A stretch of DNA of 52,964 nucleotides from Candidatus Cloacimonadota bacterium (GTDB taxonomy: Bacteria; Cloacimonadota; Cloacimonadia; Cloacimonadales; Cloacimonadaceae). Position numbers and translations under genes: made by a program. The first letter of the stretch is position 1, and each line of letters begins with the position of its first letter. The stretch covers positions 1 to 52,964 of the forward strand of contig JAJBAW010000018.1 in the NCBI GenBank assembly GCA_020532545.1, in the 5' to 3' direction. Of this stretch, positions 36,890 to 46,215 are shown piece by piece. The notes beneath the pieces were generated by a model. It worked only from the letters and a program-made list of their open reading frames with translations. It did no database searches and was not told where the DNA came from.

Positions 36890-38611
36890 TTAAATATTTA
36901 CATGTGACATCGCCTGGCGAGAGATCACCTGGCGGAATCGGGGTGAGAAAATACTATTGGGTTTGCGTTTGAGAAACTCTTTGGCCAGATCTATCTCCTC
37001 TGCACGGTCCGAGATCAAGGCCAGGCCCAGATATTGGGCATATTCAGCGGAGAGTTGATCGGTAAATACATGTTCCAAAAGGCTTGCCGCCCGCACATTG
37101 TCATCCAGGCCTATCGCCCATTCTATCGCCAAAAGCAGCAGCTCTTCATCGCCGGTGGCATCAAAGAGAATCTTGAGGCTATCGATTCCCGCTTTCTGAA
37201 AGAGTTGCAATTCCCTGATGCTCTGAGCGAAAGTGCCCTTCTGGGCATCATCCAAACCTATGCTCAGCATGTTCAGATAGATGATGTCATTGGCAAAATC
37301 CCCACCCGGATGCTTCAGCATATACTCATGCATCAGAGAATCCGCATGCGTGCTCTGGATCTGCATAAAGGCAGAGAGGAAGTAAAGATAATCACGTTTT
37401 TCCAGAAGCTGCGGCACCTGCACTCTAGCCAGCGCCAGCTCTGCCCCATTGTAATCAAAGCTCAGGATGGACAGGCGAGCCAGATCCAGATCAAGCTCCT
37501 GATTCACCAAAGCCTGGGTCGAATACTGCTTCGTATCCTGCAAAAGCTGCCGAACCTGAACCAAATTCACGCCCCTGGCCAGATCGTTGTCCGCCTTGAG
37601 TCTATGAATGGAAACGTTGAGGTTATTGCGTTTATTGGCCAGACTTACCTTCCAGAACGGATCGGCCATTAGTTCATCCAGCACCGTGGCGCAAGAGTCA
37701 AACAGCGCTTCCTCATAGAAGATCTGGGCGATCTCAAAGCGGAAGCTGAGACTCTGCAAAGGCTGGGGACTGGTTTCGGCCAGATGTCGGGTTGCGGCTC
37801 TGGCCAGGGCATAGTTTTGCAGCTTCAATTGATCTCTGGCAAAAGTGCGCATATAGGTGGCAGGCAGGCGCTTGTAGATCTCCATGGCCTGGGCCTCCTG
37901 TTTCACTGCCAGCAGCGATGAAGCGAGGAGCTCCAGAATGATATCCGAGGCATTGGTTTTTGCCGCCTGCTGGATGACTGCGATCAAGCTGCTATCCTGC
38001 TCTACGATGCTTTTGATCTGGTTTTTGACAAAGAGATTTACATTTTGGCTATTGGCCATAAAGGCCAGATATTCTTTCAGTGCTTCAGTATAGCGCTGAA
38101 GCTGCATATTGGCATTGGCAATCTCCAGCATAAAGAGGGTGTCGCCCAGCTTCACTCTGGCTTTTTGATAGATCTGCACGGAGTATTCAAAGTGTGCGCG
38201 CCGCTCGAAATAGGAGGCGACCAGGCGGTATTTGTTTTGATCCTGAGCATTGAGCTGCAGATAGGCTTCGCTCATTTGATAGGCCTGGGGCAGCTTTCCT
38301 TGCAGGATCAAAAGCTGAATCTGCTGTTCGGTATAAACTTGCTGACTCAGGGTTCGTTGATACTTATTCAGCAGCGCTTCGGCTTTGTCGGAAGCGGAAA
38401 GATTGAGATAGATCTGCATGAGCTGCAAGATGGAATTCAGATCGTCCGGATACTTTTGCAGAATCTGCAGAAACACCGTCTCAGCCTGGCTGTAATCGCG
38501 CCGGATGAGGTGTTGATTCGCTTCCTGCACCAGAATCTGGCGTTCGTCGTATTGCGCCAGCAAGGGCATGAGTAGCAGCATTATAAACAGGGTCAGTATT
38601 GCCTTGCGCAT
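36890..38611 (-). CDS. Exported TPR-repeat protein
   Basis: A 573-residue protein. A signal peptide (MRKAILTLFIMLLLMPLLAQ) precedes a series of tetratricopeptide-like helical hairpins, clearest near residues 25-140 (ANQHLIRRDYSQAETVFLQILQKYPDD and AEALLNKYQRTLSQQ). The later part is less regular but still all-helical. Probable role is a periplasmic scaffold. The start ATG overlaps the stop of the DUF4175-like gene by one base (TAATG), so the two are likely partners. Confidence 0.8.
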   Translation of the reverse strand: MRKAILTLFIMLLLMPLLAQYDERQILVQEANQHLIRRDYSQAETVFLQILQKYPDDLNSILQLMQIYLNLSASDKAEALLNKYQRTLSQQVYTEQQIQLLILQGKLPQAYQMSEAYLQLNAQDQNKYRLVASYFERRAHFEYSVQIYQKARVKLGDTLFMLEIANANMQLQRYTEALKEYLAFMANSQNVNLFVKNQIKSIVEQDSSLIAVIQQAAKTNASDIILELLASSLLAVKQEAQAMEIYKRLPATYMRTFARDQLKLQNYALARAATRHLAETSPQPLQSLSFRFEIAQIFYEEALFDSCATVLDELMADPFWKVSLANKRNNLNVSIHRLKADNDLARGVNLVQVRQLLQDTKQYSTQALVNQELDLDLARLSILSFDYNGAELALARVQVPQLLEKRDYLYFLSAFMQIQSTHADSLMHEYMLKHPGGDFANDIIYLNMLSIGLDDAQKGTFAQSIRELQLFQKAGIDSLKILFDATGDEELLLLAIEWAIGLDDNVRAASLLEHVFTDQLSAEYAQYLGLALISDRAEEIDLAKEFLKRKPNSIFSPRFRQVISRQAMSHVNI

Positions 38612-41600
38612 TACTGGCCTCCTTCTTGTAAGATTTTGAGGTATTCCATGATGAGTTGCTGGTATTCTCTGGGATAGTTCTTAAAGCCGTCGTCCAGCAT
38701 CATGGCACGCCTGAGGGCATCATAATCCACTGCCTTAATCTGATCAGCAGAGGGCAGGCCGGAGCTGCTCTCAGCCTTCCTACGCTCACTGGTGTCCCTT
38801 TTTGTGATGGATCTCTGGGCGTCCAGGAGCCGGCTGAGGATATTCTCCTGCTGTTTCATAATGGCGGGGTCAAAGCGGTTTTGCCGCAGATTGCGGGCTA
38901 CAGATTCCGCTTCTTCGATGATCTGTTTCATCGCGTTGCCCTGCTTTTGAGCTTCGGGGTTCTGTTGCAGAGCGCGTTTGAGGTTTTCGGCCAGACGCTC
39001 TTGATCCGAGGCCAGCTTTTGCACCTGTTGCTGCATGGCGGGATCCATTTTTCCGCCCTGGCCCTGCATTTGCATCATGAGCTGTTCGGTGAGCATATTC
39101 ATCGCCATTTGTTCTTGCCCCATTTGCTCCAGAGTCTGCATCAGAGATTGCATGCCACCACCTCCCCCACCTCCGGAAGAAGCGTTTTGTTGAGCCAGCA
39201 TGAGGTCATAAGCCATGAGGTTCAGGCTTTGCTGCACTGCATCCAGGTCTTTGCGGATATTGGGAGTATAGGTTTGGCCCAGCACGCCAAAGATATCCCG
39301 GTAGGCCTTATTGGCATTGGTCAGATCTATGTAAAACTTGGGAGGGAGCACCATGCTCACCTGCGGTTTGCTAAAAAGTTGATTCAAGGATATTTGTAGG
39401 CCTTCGTAGGCTGCGATCAGCTCTGGCACCAGCGGATAAGGATCGTTTTCATAGCGCGCTTTGGTGTCTTCGTGTTCTTTGGAGAAGATCAAGAGTTCGC
39501 GGATGGCCTGCCCTATGGCCTGCATCATCTCGCCTTGGGAGCCGGAACTCATGGATTCTTTCATGGCAGCAAGCTTCAGGGTAAAGCGACGCAGCTTTTC
39601 CAGCGCTTCGCCTTGGGACTCTTGGGATTGCGAACGCTTATTCGCCTCCAAAGACTGCTGGGAGCCTTCCATATCTTTGTCTGCCTTGCTTTGTTTCATG
39701 TCTTTCAGCAGTTCTTCCAAGCTCTTACTGGCCTTGGGATCGCTGGCCAGTTGTTTTTTCAAGGCTTCCAGTTCCTGCTCCAGATTGTCATATTTATCTT
39801 TAATCTGCCCTTGTTCATCAGCCAGTTTTTTGTTATCCTGCGCTTTATCCGCGGTTTTTTCGTTCAAAGCTTTTTGCATCTTTTCCATTTCTTCGGAAAT
39901 CTGCAGGGCTTTTTGCACAGCCTGTTCATTTTTGATGCTTTCCAAAAGCGCCAGAGTCTGCTCTATCTTTTTGGCAAAGTCTTCCATGGAGAACTTGAAG
40001 TCTTCCATAGCCTTACGCAGATCTTCCGGCTTCACATTTTGCATCGCCTTTTCCAAATCGCGCATGGCTTTGAAGAGATCATCGTTGGCAATCTCTTGCA
40101 TCAGCTCCTGGATCTTCATCATCTTTTGCAAGGTGTCCTGAGACAAAGTGCTGTTGGCCTGCATTTTATCGACCAAATCCTGGAAGCTATCGGCGATGTT
40201 ATCCACCTGCTGGGCAAGGTCCTGCTGATTTTGCAGAATGTCTTCGAGTTGCTTTTTATCTTCCCACTGCATTTCAGGATCTTTGAGCAATTCGCGTCTC
40301 TTTTGTTCAAAGCGATCTTGAATCTTCTCGCTTTCTTTGAGCACGGTGCTCAGTTCGTCTTTGCGGATGGTCTGCTGACTTTCAATCTCGGCATAGATCT
40401 CTTCGATCGAAGGGAAACGGGCCCGATAGCGCGTACTCACACCCTTTTGAGGATCAGGAGCGTTGTCGTAGATCTCTGCCCAATATGTGACTACGTCTCC
40501 GGGGAAGAGCTCTAGAGGAGTCATATTCCACAGATAGTCTGTATTAAAAAGCTTATTGGGAATCACATTTTGGATGCTCATGGAGGCAGGCTCTTTGCTG
40601 TTGATCTGATAGTGCAGGCTAAAGTTAGCCAGACCAAAGTCGTCATTTGCACTGATGATCAGAGGCAGCATCAGGTTTTGGTTCAAGGTCAGATCTTCAC
40701 CAGGGAAGATAATCCGAATCTGAGGCGGATCGTCCGGCAAAATCCGGATCTGCTTTTCTTCAGGACGGGATTTGCGCCCCAATTCATCTTCGAGTTCCAG
40801 ATACCATTGATCGGGATTCTTCAAGGTGAGCTGGGTGATGAAGTTCGCACCATCCATGGGCGAGAGATCTTTGCGGCTGGCATCAGAGAAAACCATGGTG
40901 GCCCGCTTTAGAGGGATATTGCCCTGGATTTTCAGGGTAACTTTTGTGCCCCGGTAGGCCTCGATATTGCCATAGCTGAGGCTATCCGAAAAATCCGGAA
41001 TGCCCGTGTAAGCCGGAAAGTCGTAAGACACCTGCCACCTGCGCACAATGGGCTCGTCCAAGACATTGATCTTGTAGATCGGGCTCTTGGTGATTTCGTT
41101 TTCCGCGTAATACTCGATGCTGTTTTCCAGCCGGGAAAAGAGATAGCTATTTTGGGAAAGACCCAGCTCGCGCCAGGATTCGCCAATGCGGAAATACAGC
41201 CGGTGTTTCAGCCGGGGATCCGGAGCATCGATCTTGATCAGAACTTGTTCATTCTTGCCGATGGTAATGGTGCCCGGACTGAGGCTAATGTCTTCTTTAT
41301 AAATGATCTTGGGGGCTTTATTGGTATAAAACTGGCGAAAGGCTACGCCAAAATCCGCTTTTTGGAAATACCAGAAACTGGCAAAAGCCAAGGCTACCAG
41401 GATGATCAGGATGATCTTGCGTCCACCAAAAACCTTGGGGACGGGGTAGGTATGTTCTTTCAAGCGCTTGGTGGCAGATCTCATCAGAGCTGTGGTGATG
41501 GGATTCTCTCCCTTTTCCTGCCAGAGCTCCCAGGTGTTTTGATACAGATCATCGTCCCGGCCATGCCGGGCATCCAGATAGCGGGTCAATCTCCCAAAGC

Positions 41601-41841
41601 CCCAGGTATCGCGATAGGCTTGCCAGATCACAAAGATGATGGTGAGTGCCAAAGCCGCACGGATGGCGATATTGGCATAAATCAAAGCAGGGGAATAGGC
41701 ACCCAGGATCAGCCAGAGGATGAAATATAGATGCACACCACAGCCGAACAGCAGCGCGCTGCTGATGATAGCTCTCAAAGCTATGCCGAAATTTATCTTA
41801 TTTCGATATGTCCTGAGTAAGGCTTGGTATATGTGTATCAT
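38611..41841 (-). CDS. DUF4175-like membrane coiled-coil protein
   Basis: About 1076 residues using the ATG at 41839-41841, which has an AAGGGGA site; an ATG nine codons upstream lacks one. Three transmembrane helices lie in the first 160 residues. They are followed by a beta-rich region (about 165-490, repeated Y-x-D/F-P-A-Y-type strands) and a long, highly charged coiled coil (about 495-1000) with many K/E/Q heptads. A seven-glycine run sits near residue 890, followed by a Met/Gln-rich stretch. This layout matches DUF4175 proteins, which occur with MoxR/DUF58-type genes in other genomes; none is here. Function unknown. A TTGACA at 41885-41890 on this strand could be the -35 element of its promoter. 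Confidence 0.75.
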   Translation of the reverse strand: MIHIYQALLRTYRNKINFGIALRAIISSALLFGCGVHLYFILWLILGAYSPALIYANIAIRAALALTIIFVIWQAYRDTWGFGRLTRYLDARHGRDDDLYQNTWELWQEKGENPITTALMRSATKRLKEHTYPVPKVFGGRKIILIILVALAFASFWYFQKADFGVAFRQFYTNKAPKIIYKEDISLSPGTITIGKNEQVLIKIDAPDPRLKHRLYFRIGESWRELGLSQNSYLFSRLENSIEYYAENEITKSPIYKINVLDEPIVRRWQVSYDFPAYTGIPDFSDSLSYGNIEAYRGTKVTLKIQGNIPLKRATMVFSDASRKDLSPMDGANFITQLTLKNPDQWYLELEDELGRKSRPEEKQIRILPDDPPQIRIIFPGEDLTLNQNLMLPLIISANDDFGLANFSLHYQINSKEPASMSIQNVIPNKLFNTDYLWNMTPLELFPGDVVTYWAEIYDNAPDPQKGVSTRYRARFPSIEEIYAEIESQQTIRKDELSTVLKESEKIQDRFEQKRRELLKDPEMQWEDKKQLEDILQNQQDLAQQVDNIADSFQDLVDKMQANSTLSQDTLQKMMKIQELMQEIANDDLFKAMRDLEKAMQNVKPEDLRKAMEDFKFSMEDFAKKIEQTLALLESIKNEQAVQKALQISEEMEKMQKALNEKTADKAQDNKKLADEQGQIKDKYDNLEQELEALKKQLASDPKASKSLEELLKDMKQSKADKDMEGSQQSLEANKRSQSQESQGEALEKLRRFTLKLAAMKESMSSGSQGEMMQAIGQAIRELLIFSKEHEDTKARYENDPYPLVPELIAAYEGLQISLNQLFSKPQVSMVLPPKFYIDLTNANKAYRDIFGVLGQTYTPNIRKDLDAVQQSLNLMAYDLMLAQQNASSGGGGGGGMQSLMQTLEQMGQEQMAMNMLTEQLMMQMQGQGGKMDPAMQQQVQKLASDQERLAENLKRALQQNPEAQKQGNAMKQIIEEAESVARNLRQNRFDPAIMKQQENILSRLLDAQRSITKRDTSERRKAESSSGLPSADQIKAVDYDALRRAMMLDDGFKNYPREYQQLIMEYLKILQEGGQ

Positions 41842-41982
41842 TGTATCCCCTTTTATTGAGTAAAACAAATTGGAGGGCTGTAGGTGTCAAGGCAAATTAC
41901 CAAAGAGAGGGTTTTAGCGTTTTAGGGTTTTAGTGTTTTAGGGTCTGGAGGCGTTGAAGTTGGTGGGTGAGCTGGTAGCTTT

Positions 41983-42420
41983 TATAGAACGCGGATCGGG
42001 CGGATTGATTGGATCTATTGGATTGAAAGTTTGTGGGTTTTAACGTTTTAGCGTTTTAGGGTTTTAGGGACTGGAGGAATTGGAGCTGGTCGGTAGGGTG
42101 TTAGCTTTTATAGAACGCGGATCGGGCGGATTGATTGGATCTATTGGATTGAAAGTTTATGGGGTTTTAGCGTTTTAGGGTATTAGGGTTTTAGGGACTG
42201 GCAGGTTTGGAGCTGGTCGGTAGGGTGTTAGCTTCTATAGAACGCGGATCGGGCGGATTGATTGGATTTATTGGATTGAAAGTTTGTGGGTTTTAACGTT
42301 TTAGCGTTTTAGGGACGGAGGAATTGGAGCTGGTCGGTAAGGAGGTGGCTTTTATAGAACGCGGATCGGGCGGATTGATTGGATCTATTGGATTGAAAGT
42401 TTGTGGGTTTTAACGTCTAA
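41983..42420 (+). repeat. Tandem array of four 117-127-bp units
   Basis: Units begin at 41983, 42109, 42236 and 42353, giving periods of 126, 127 and 117 bp. Each starts tatagaacgcggatcgggc, continues with ggattgattgga and a run of gttttag variants, and ends near ggagctggtcggtaggg. The last unit breaks off in taacgtc triplication (42412-42435). Confidence 0.9.
42186..42257 (+). repeat. Left arm of 72-bp perfect inverted repeat
   Basis: This segment is identical, in inverse orientation, to 42785-42856, with 527 bp between them. Less perfect similarity extends left to 42125, giving about 132 bp in all. Confidence 0.9.
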
Positions 42421-42531
42421 CGTCTAACGTCTAACATTTAAGGTTTTAGGATCGGGAAGATTCGGGGCTGTTTTTTGGTGCTTGTAGGAGCTGGCTTGCC
42501 TGGTTTTTGGACTTGCTTTCGATTCATCTTT

Positions 42532-42569
42532 GACTCGAGATGACTCAGGGTCTCGAGTTATCTCGAGTC
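42532..42569. repeat. Palindrome with XhoI-like core, copy 2
   Basis: gactcgagatgactc (42532-42546) pairs with 42555-42569 with one mismatch. The core and flanks (cgagtcgaa then gttaaa a few bases on) match the palindrome at 6819-6862. It lies close to the middle of the large inverted repeat. Confidence 0.8.
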
Positions 42570-42624
42570 GAAGACTTGTTAAAGGCAAATCAAAGGCTGC
42601 TGGGACTGAGATGCGGGATTTGTA

Positions 42625-42643
42625 GGCGGAACGGGAGTCCGCC
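42625..42643. repeat. Short hairpin related to the dispersed family (copy C)
   Basis: ggcgga-acgggag-tccgcc. Same design as the hairpins at 21501 and 29202 (xxxGGA-ACxGxG-TCCxxx), with gtag/ctac partly extending the stem on each side. Confidence 0.5.
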
Positions 42644-42784
42644 ACTACGATAGACTGGGCTCCCAAAGGCATTAGTCCCAAAATCTAACTAATCAGATTA
42701 ATCAAGCTAATCAAGTTACTCAAGTTTATCAATCCAGTTTCCCCAACATCCAATTATCCCAATCAATCCAAGCAATCCACCCAA

Positions 42785-43020
42785 TCCGCCCGATCCGCGT
42801 TCTATAGAAGCTAACACCCTACCGACCAGCTCCAAACCTGCCAGTCCCTAAAACCCTAAAACCCTAAAACGTTAAAACCCACAAACTTTCAATCCAATAG
42901 ATCCAAGCAATCCGCCCGATCCGCGTTCTATCAAAAGTCGTCTTTTTGCCAGCCAGCTCCAAAACCGCCAGTCCCTAAAACCCTAAAACGCTAAAACGCT
43001 AAAACCTTAAAACGTCAAAA
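42785..43020 (-). repeat. Inverted array of the same unit
   Basis: Cores end at about 42806 and 42931, 125-126 bp apart, in the opposite orientation to 41983-42420. Bases 42785-42856 are the exact inverse of 42186-42257. Further right the copies decay into runs of ctaaaac and a hairpin-like gggcga...tccgccc remnant (43034-43053). Confidence 0.88.
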
Positions 43021-43091
43021 CCCCAAAGCAAAGGGCGAACCAAAAGTCCGCCCCATCGTTAAAACGCTAAAACCTTAAAACGCCAAAACGT

Positions 43092-43373
43092 TCAAAAAAA
43101 GAATAGCTTGATCAGTATCGTAACGAGTAGCGCGGAATTGATGATCAGCCAGATCGTTACTTTATTCGCTATCTTTAAATAAGTATCCCGGTTATTTTGG
43201 ATCTTGCGTTCCAGACGCACCAGCATGTGTTCGATGGTTGCCATCTTTTCAGCAGATTTGTCGGTTTTCCGGATGTTATCATTGTGGCTCAGGTCTCTTT
43301 TGAAGTGTCTGAAGACCTCAAACATCAATGGGATAAAAGCGGGCATGAAACGGCTTAAACCAAGTTTGGCCAT
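43092..43373 (-). CDS. Small membrane-anchored protein, unknown
   Basis: 93 residues with a C-terminal transmembrane segment (VTIWLIINSALLVTILIKLFFF) and a charged central helix (ATIEHMLVRLERKIQNNRD). The N-terminus is mildly amphipathic. I do not recognise the family. The ATG at 43373 has an AGGGAG site and lies 9 bp after the PorV-like gene, which supports a real gene at the end of that unit. It directly borders the repeat island. Confidence 0.6.
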   Translation of the reverse strand: MAKLGLSRFMPAFIPLMFEVFRHFKRDLSHNDNIRKTDKSAEKMATIEHMLVRLERKIQNNRDTYLKIANKVTIWLIINSALLVTILIKLFFF

Positions 43374-43382
43374 AAAGTCTCC

Positions 43383-44228
43383 CTAAAACTTGTAACCCAG
43401 ATTCAGGTAATGGGTTGGGTTCAGTACAGAGTGGTAGGTAAAGGCATAATCCAGGCTCACACCTTCGAGAACGAAGGTAGCGCCAGCGCTGTAAGTGGCG
43501 GGATTTTGATGCACGCCAAAACGCAGGTACAGAGGCTCAAAGAGTCTGGCTTCCACACCGCCCATGAATTCTGTGCTTTCAGCGAAGTCTTTTTTGACTT
43601 CGACGGTAGTGGTCACGCCATCATAAGGCATATAAGAGAGTCCCATAGCCAGGCTGCTAGGCAGATCGAGCTGGTTTTCAAAGCCCATCTTGGCTCTACC
43701 CAGATTCTTCACGGCAAAGCCGAGCTTCGTGCGGGTATGCAGCAGTGCGGTGACACCCAGATCTACGCCAAAGGCATTATCACTGTCGTCATCATCGTCA
43801 AAGACGAGATTGTAGTAATTCACATTATAACCGAAATTGATGGTGGAATGGATATCCTTTTGCAGGGTAATGGCATGGGACAGGCTCCAGATTTGTTCGC
43901 CCATAAGGGTCACATCTTCAAAGTCCACGTCCAGCATGCGGACTCCAACGCCCAGAGTTCCGAACCATTTAGGCAATTTTGCGCCTACAGCCAGGGTCTT
44001 ATATTCAGAGAATTTCTCGCCATTCAATTGGGCAAAACCCACTTTGGCTTCGTAACCCAGATCGGCCAGGCCGGCTGGATTGAAGAAGATAGTGTTCACG
44101 TCGTTTGCGACGCCCACAAAGGCGCCACCCATACCGCGGGCGCGAGCGGAGCTTTGGTAATCTTCATATACTCCCAAGAGCAGGGCGCAGGGAATCAGGA
44201 TCAGGCTAAGTAATATTATTTTCTTCAT
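43383..44228 (-). CDS. PorV/UPF0164-like outer-membrane protein
   Basis: 281 residues with a signal peptide (MKKIILLSLILIPCALLLG) and the start ARARGMGGAFVGVANDVNTIFFNPAGLADLG, the defining motif of the PorV/PorQ and UPF0164 barrel-like proteins. An acidic DDDDDSDN loop sits near residue 150, and the C-terminus is an aromatic barrel end (YLNLGYKF). PorV in Bacteroidota shuttles type IX secretion cargo; whether this homologue does so is inferred. It lies 10 bp after the OB-fold secreted protein, in the same transcript. Confidence 0.8.
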   Translation of the reverse strand: MKKIILLSLILIPCALLLGVYEDYQSSARARGMGGAFVGVANDVNTIFFNPAGLADLGYEAKVGFAQLNGEKFSEYKTLAVGAKLPKWFGTLGVGVRMLDVDFEDVTLMGEQIWSLSHAITLQKDIHSTINFGYNVNYYNLVFDDDDDSDNAFGVDLGVTALLHTRTKLGFAVKNLGRAKMGFENQLDLPSSLAMGLSYMPYDGVTTTVEVKKDFAESTEFMGGVEARLFEPLYLRFGVHQNPATYSAGATFVLEGVSLDYAFTYHSVLNPTHYLNLGYKF

Positions 44229-44238
44229 TTTATACTCC

Positions 44239-45648
44239 CTATTTCAGACGTGCTTTAATCACGATGGGTTGCACTGTGTTATTTCTGGTGCCGGTCTCGC
44301 GATTGCTCACTTCGGCATGGCAGTAATACAGACCTGGAGGCAGCAGCTTCATATTGCTGTCACGTCCATTCCAGCTAACGCGTTCAATGCCGGTTGGAGA
44401 CGTGAAATTCTGATGTACAGGAGTGGCCACCAATCTGCCCTGAGCGTCGTAGATGCGAATCACGGCACGGGCCAAAAAGCCTGTCTTCGTCCCGAATTCT
44501 ATATTTATCTTTTCATTCATGGAGGGATCAAAGATGTTTTTGCCGCTTTGATCGGTGCCAATGCTCAGATGAGGCTTGTTGCCGGTGATTTTGACCATCA
44601 GTTTGCCATTATTCAAAGAAGTGATATTGACATTGTCATAACGGAATTCTTCCAGATGGACCACCAGATCGCCATAGGTCTTGGGCTCGAATTTGAGCTT
44701 GATCAAGACGCCATCATCGGTTTCTGAGACCAGGTTATCCTGCCCGCCATAATGCAGAGTAATGATATCGCCAGCGGCAGAAATAGTCTCGGTGGGATTG
44801 AACAGACTGAGGCTGCCGGCAATCTCAAAGCCTTGATACAAGATCTGACTGGGATCGATGCGGAATTTCATCTCGTATTCGCGGATACCCCACTCGCTTT
44901 TGAGCTTACTGGTATAGACATTCAGGGTATTGATCTCATCCAGAACGGCATTGGATTCGCTGCCTATTCTGATGGAGGCATAGCTCACATCGTCCACTTT
45001 GATCATATCATTGGCATTGCGAGGCAACACTCTGTAGCCGCCGGCGCCGGAGAAATAATCTACCACGCCTTGAATCTGGCTCCACCATTCACCTACGATA
45101 ATCTGAGAGGCCTGAGGAAGATACATTACGTCGTCCACACTGGTCAAAGCATTGCTGCTATCCGCTATCTTATACACACCGTAAGTATCCATGGTGCTTT
45201 TGATCTGAACGTCGTTGAAGCGTACCATCACGCCTTCGTAGGGCTCTCCCACTCGCCCACCAAGGGGCAAAGCGGCTGTGGAAATTGTGGTGATCGGAAC
45301 CGGGTTGTTGCCGGACAATACCTCACTTGCGCTCACGTTTGTAAGCTCGGTAAGACCATTGTATTCTTCCACGATTCCGGTAAGCTTTACCATGTCGCCC
45401 ACTTGCACCAGATTGCTGGTAATGCCATGGAACACGTAAAGTCCGCTCCAGGGGCCTCCCTCTGCATCGCCAATGTAAAAAGCGCCAGATCGTTTGGCAG
45501 TCACAATACCTTGAACGGTAACGGATTGACCTTTATATGGCGAATCGCCGCTGGCATCTGCCGTATATTGCACATCATAGCAGCTAAGTTGAGCCATGAG
45601 TCCGGCAGACAATGTAAGGGCTAAAATACTGATAAGGATTCTTTTCAT
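44239..45648 (-). CDS. Secreted OB-fold/cohesin-like protein with FlgD-like C-terminus
   Basis: 469 residues: a signal peptide (MKRILISILALTLSAGLMAQ); an OB-fold region (about 25-215) with VTVQGIVTAKRSGAFYIGD and VQVGDMVKLTGIVEEYNG, as in extracellular nuclease-associated OB domains; a cohesin-like beta domain (about 222-355); and a FlgD-Ig-like C-terminal module (about 375-469, AVIRIYDAQGRL, WNGRDSNMKLLPPGLYYCHAE). No nuclease core is present. It starts directly after lspA: its AAGGAGATAT ribosome-binding site is the end of lspA. It probably acts at the cell surface. Confidence 0.78.
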   Translation of the reverse strand: MKRILISILALTLSAGLMAQLSCYDVQYTADASGDSPYKGQSVTVQGIVTAKRSGAFYIGDAEGGPWSGLYVFHGITSNLVQVGDMVKLTGIVEEYNGLTELTNVSASEVLSGNNPVPITTISTAALPLGGRVGEPYEGVMVRFNDVQIKSTMDTYGVYKIADSSNALTSVDDVMYLPQASQIIVGEWWSQIQGVVDYFSGAGGYRVLPRNANDMIKVDDVSYASIRIGSESNAVLDEINTLNVYTSKLKSEWGIREYEMKFRIDPSQILYQGFEIAGSLSLFNPTETISAAGDIITLHYGGQDNLVSETDDGVLIKLKFEPKTYGDLVVHLEEFRYDNVNITSLNNGKLMVKITGNKPHLSIGTDQSGKNIFDPSMNEKINIEFGTKTGFLARAVIRIYDAQGRLVATPVHQNFTSPTGIERVSWNGRDSNMKLLPPGLYYCHAEVSNRETGTRNNTVQPIVIKARLK

Positions 45649-46212
45649 TTATATCTCCTTGGTATATACATCTTGTAGATTTTGCCCCTCGGCCTCGGGT
45701 TCAGCTTTGGCCACAGGAGCATCTTTGATAAAAAACAGATCTATAATCAAAAGACAGACAGCTATAAAGATACAGCTATCCGCTATATTAAAGATTGGAA
45801 AGCGTTGCATGATGAAATCGGGAAAGTCCACATTGATAAAGTCTGTAACTCCACCCAGCAGGATGCGATCGATAAGGTTTCCCAGCGCGCCACCCAGCAC
45901 CAGACCAAAAGCTACGACCTGAATGCGGTGAGTGCTCTGATGCAAAAGATAGACGATAAAGACCAGGGCCAGACAGGTGGTGGCGATAAAAAACACGCGG
46001 TTTGCCACATCACTGGAAAATCCCAGGCTGAAGGCCGCACCGGTGTTATTCACATGGGTAAACAGAAAGGTATCGCCAAAAAGCCTTGCCAGCACAGGCA
46101 CGCTATCAAAGAGCTCAATATTCATGCGCACCAGCAGTTTGGTGATTTGATCAGACAAAAGTACAATCATCATAATCAGGTAAGCAGGGCCAAGCTTTAG
46201 TTTTGTCTTCAT
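45649..46212 (-). CDS. lspA: Lipoprotein signal peptidase II
   Basis: A 187-residue inner-membrane aspartyl protease that cleaves prolipoproteins after acylation. It has four transmembrane segments; the active-site aspartates are in NLIDR (D115) and FNIADS (D145), and VNNTGAAFSLGF is the family loop. A soluble C-terminal tail (APVAKAEPEAEGQ) is longer than usual. It starts 3 bp after the DksA-like gene. Lipoproteins such as the PotD-like and ThiY-like proteins here would be its substrates. Confidence 0.96.
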   Translation of the reverse strand: MKTKLKLGPAYLIMMIVLLSDQITKLLVRMNIELFDSVPVLARLFGDTFLFTHVNNTGAAFSLGFSSDVANRVFFIATTCLALVFIVYLLHQSTHRIQVVAFGLVLGGALGNLIDRILLGGVTDFINVDFPDFIMQRFPIFNIADSCIFIAVCLLIIDLFFIKDAPVAKAEPEAEGQNLQDVYTKEI

Positions 46213-46215
46213 AAA

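Larger units (their letters stand above)
41842..43091. repeat. 1.25-kb gene-free repeat island
   Basis: Between the divergently placed end of one unit and the start of the next lies a stretch of low-complexity but highly ordered sequence: four direct copies of a unit beginning tatagaacgcggatcggg (starts 41983, 42109, 42236, 42353), a central part with a palindrome and a hairpin, and an inverted array of the same unit (about 42785-43020). Many copies of ttttagg/cctaaaa occur in the units. No gene or RNA family is recognised. Confidence 0.9.

Noticed and set aside
42846-42880. Runs resembling the CCCTAAAA-type telomere repeat
   Set aside because: They are parts of the longer 117-127-bp units, occur in both orientations in the interior of bacterial DNA and are not a simple uninterrupted array.
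41983-43020. Possible CRISPR array
   Set aside because: The repeated part is most of the unit, spacers are not unique, periods are about 126 bp, and no cas gene is near.
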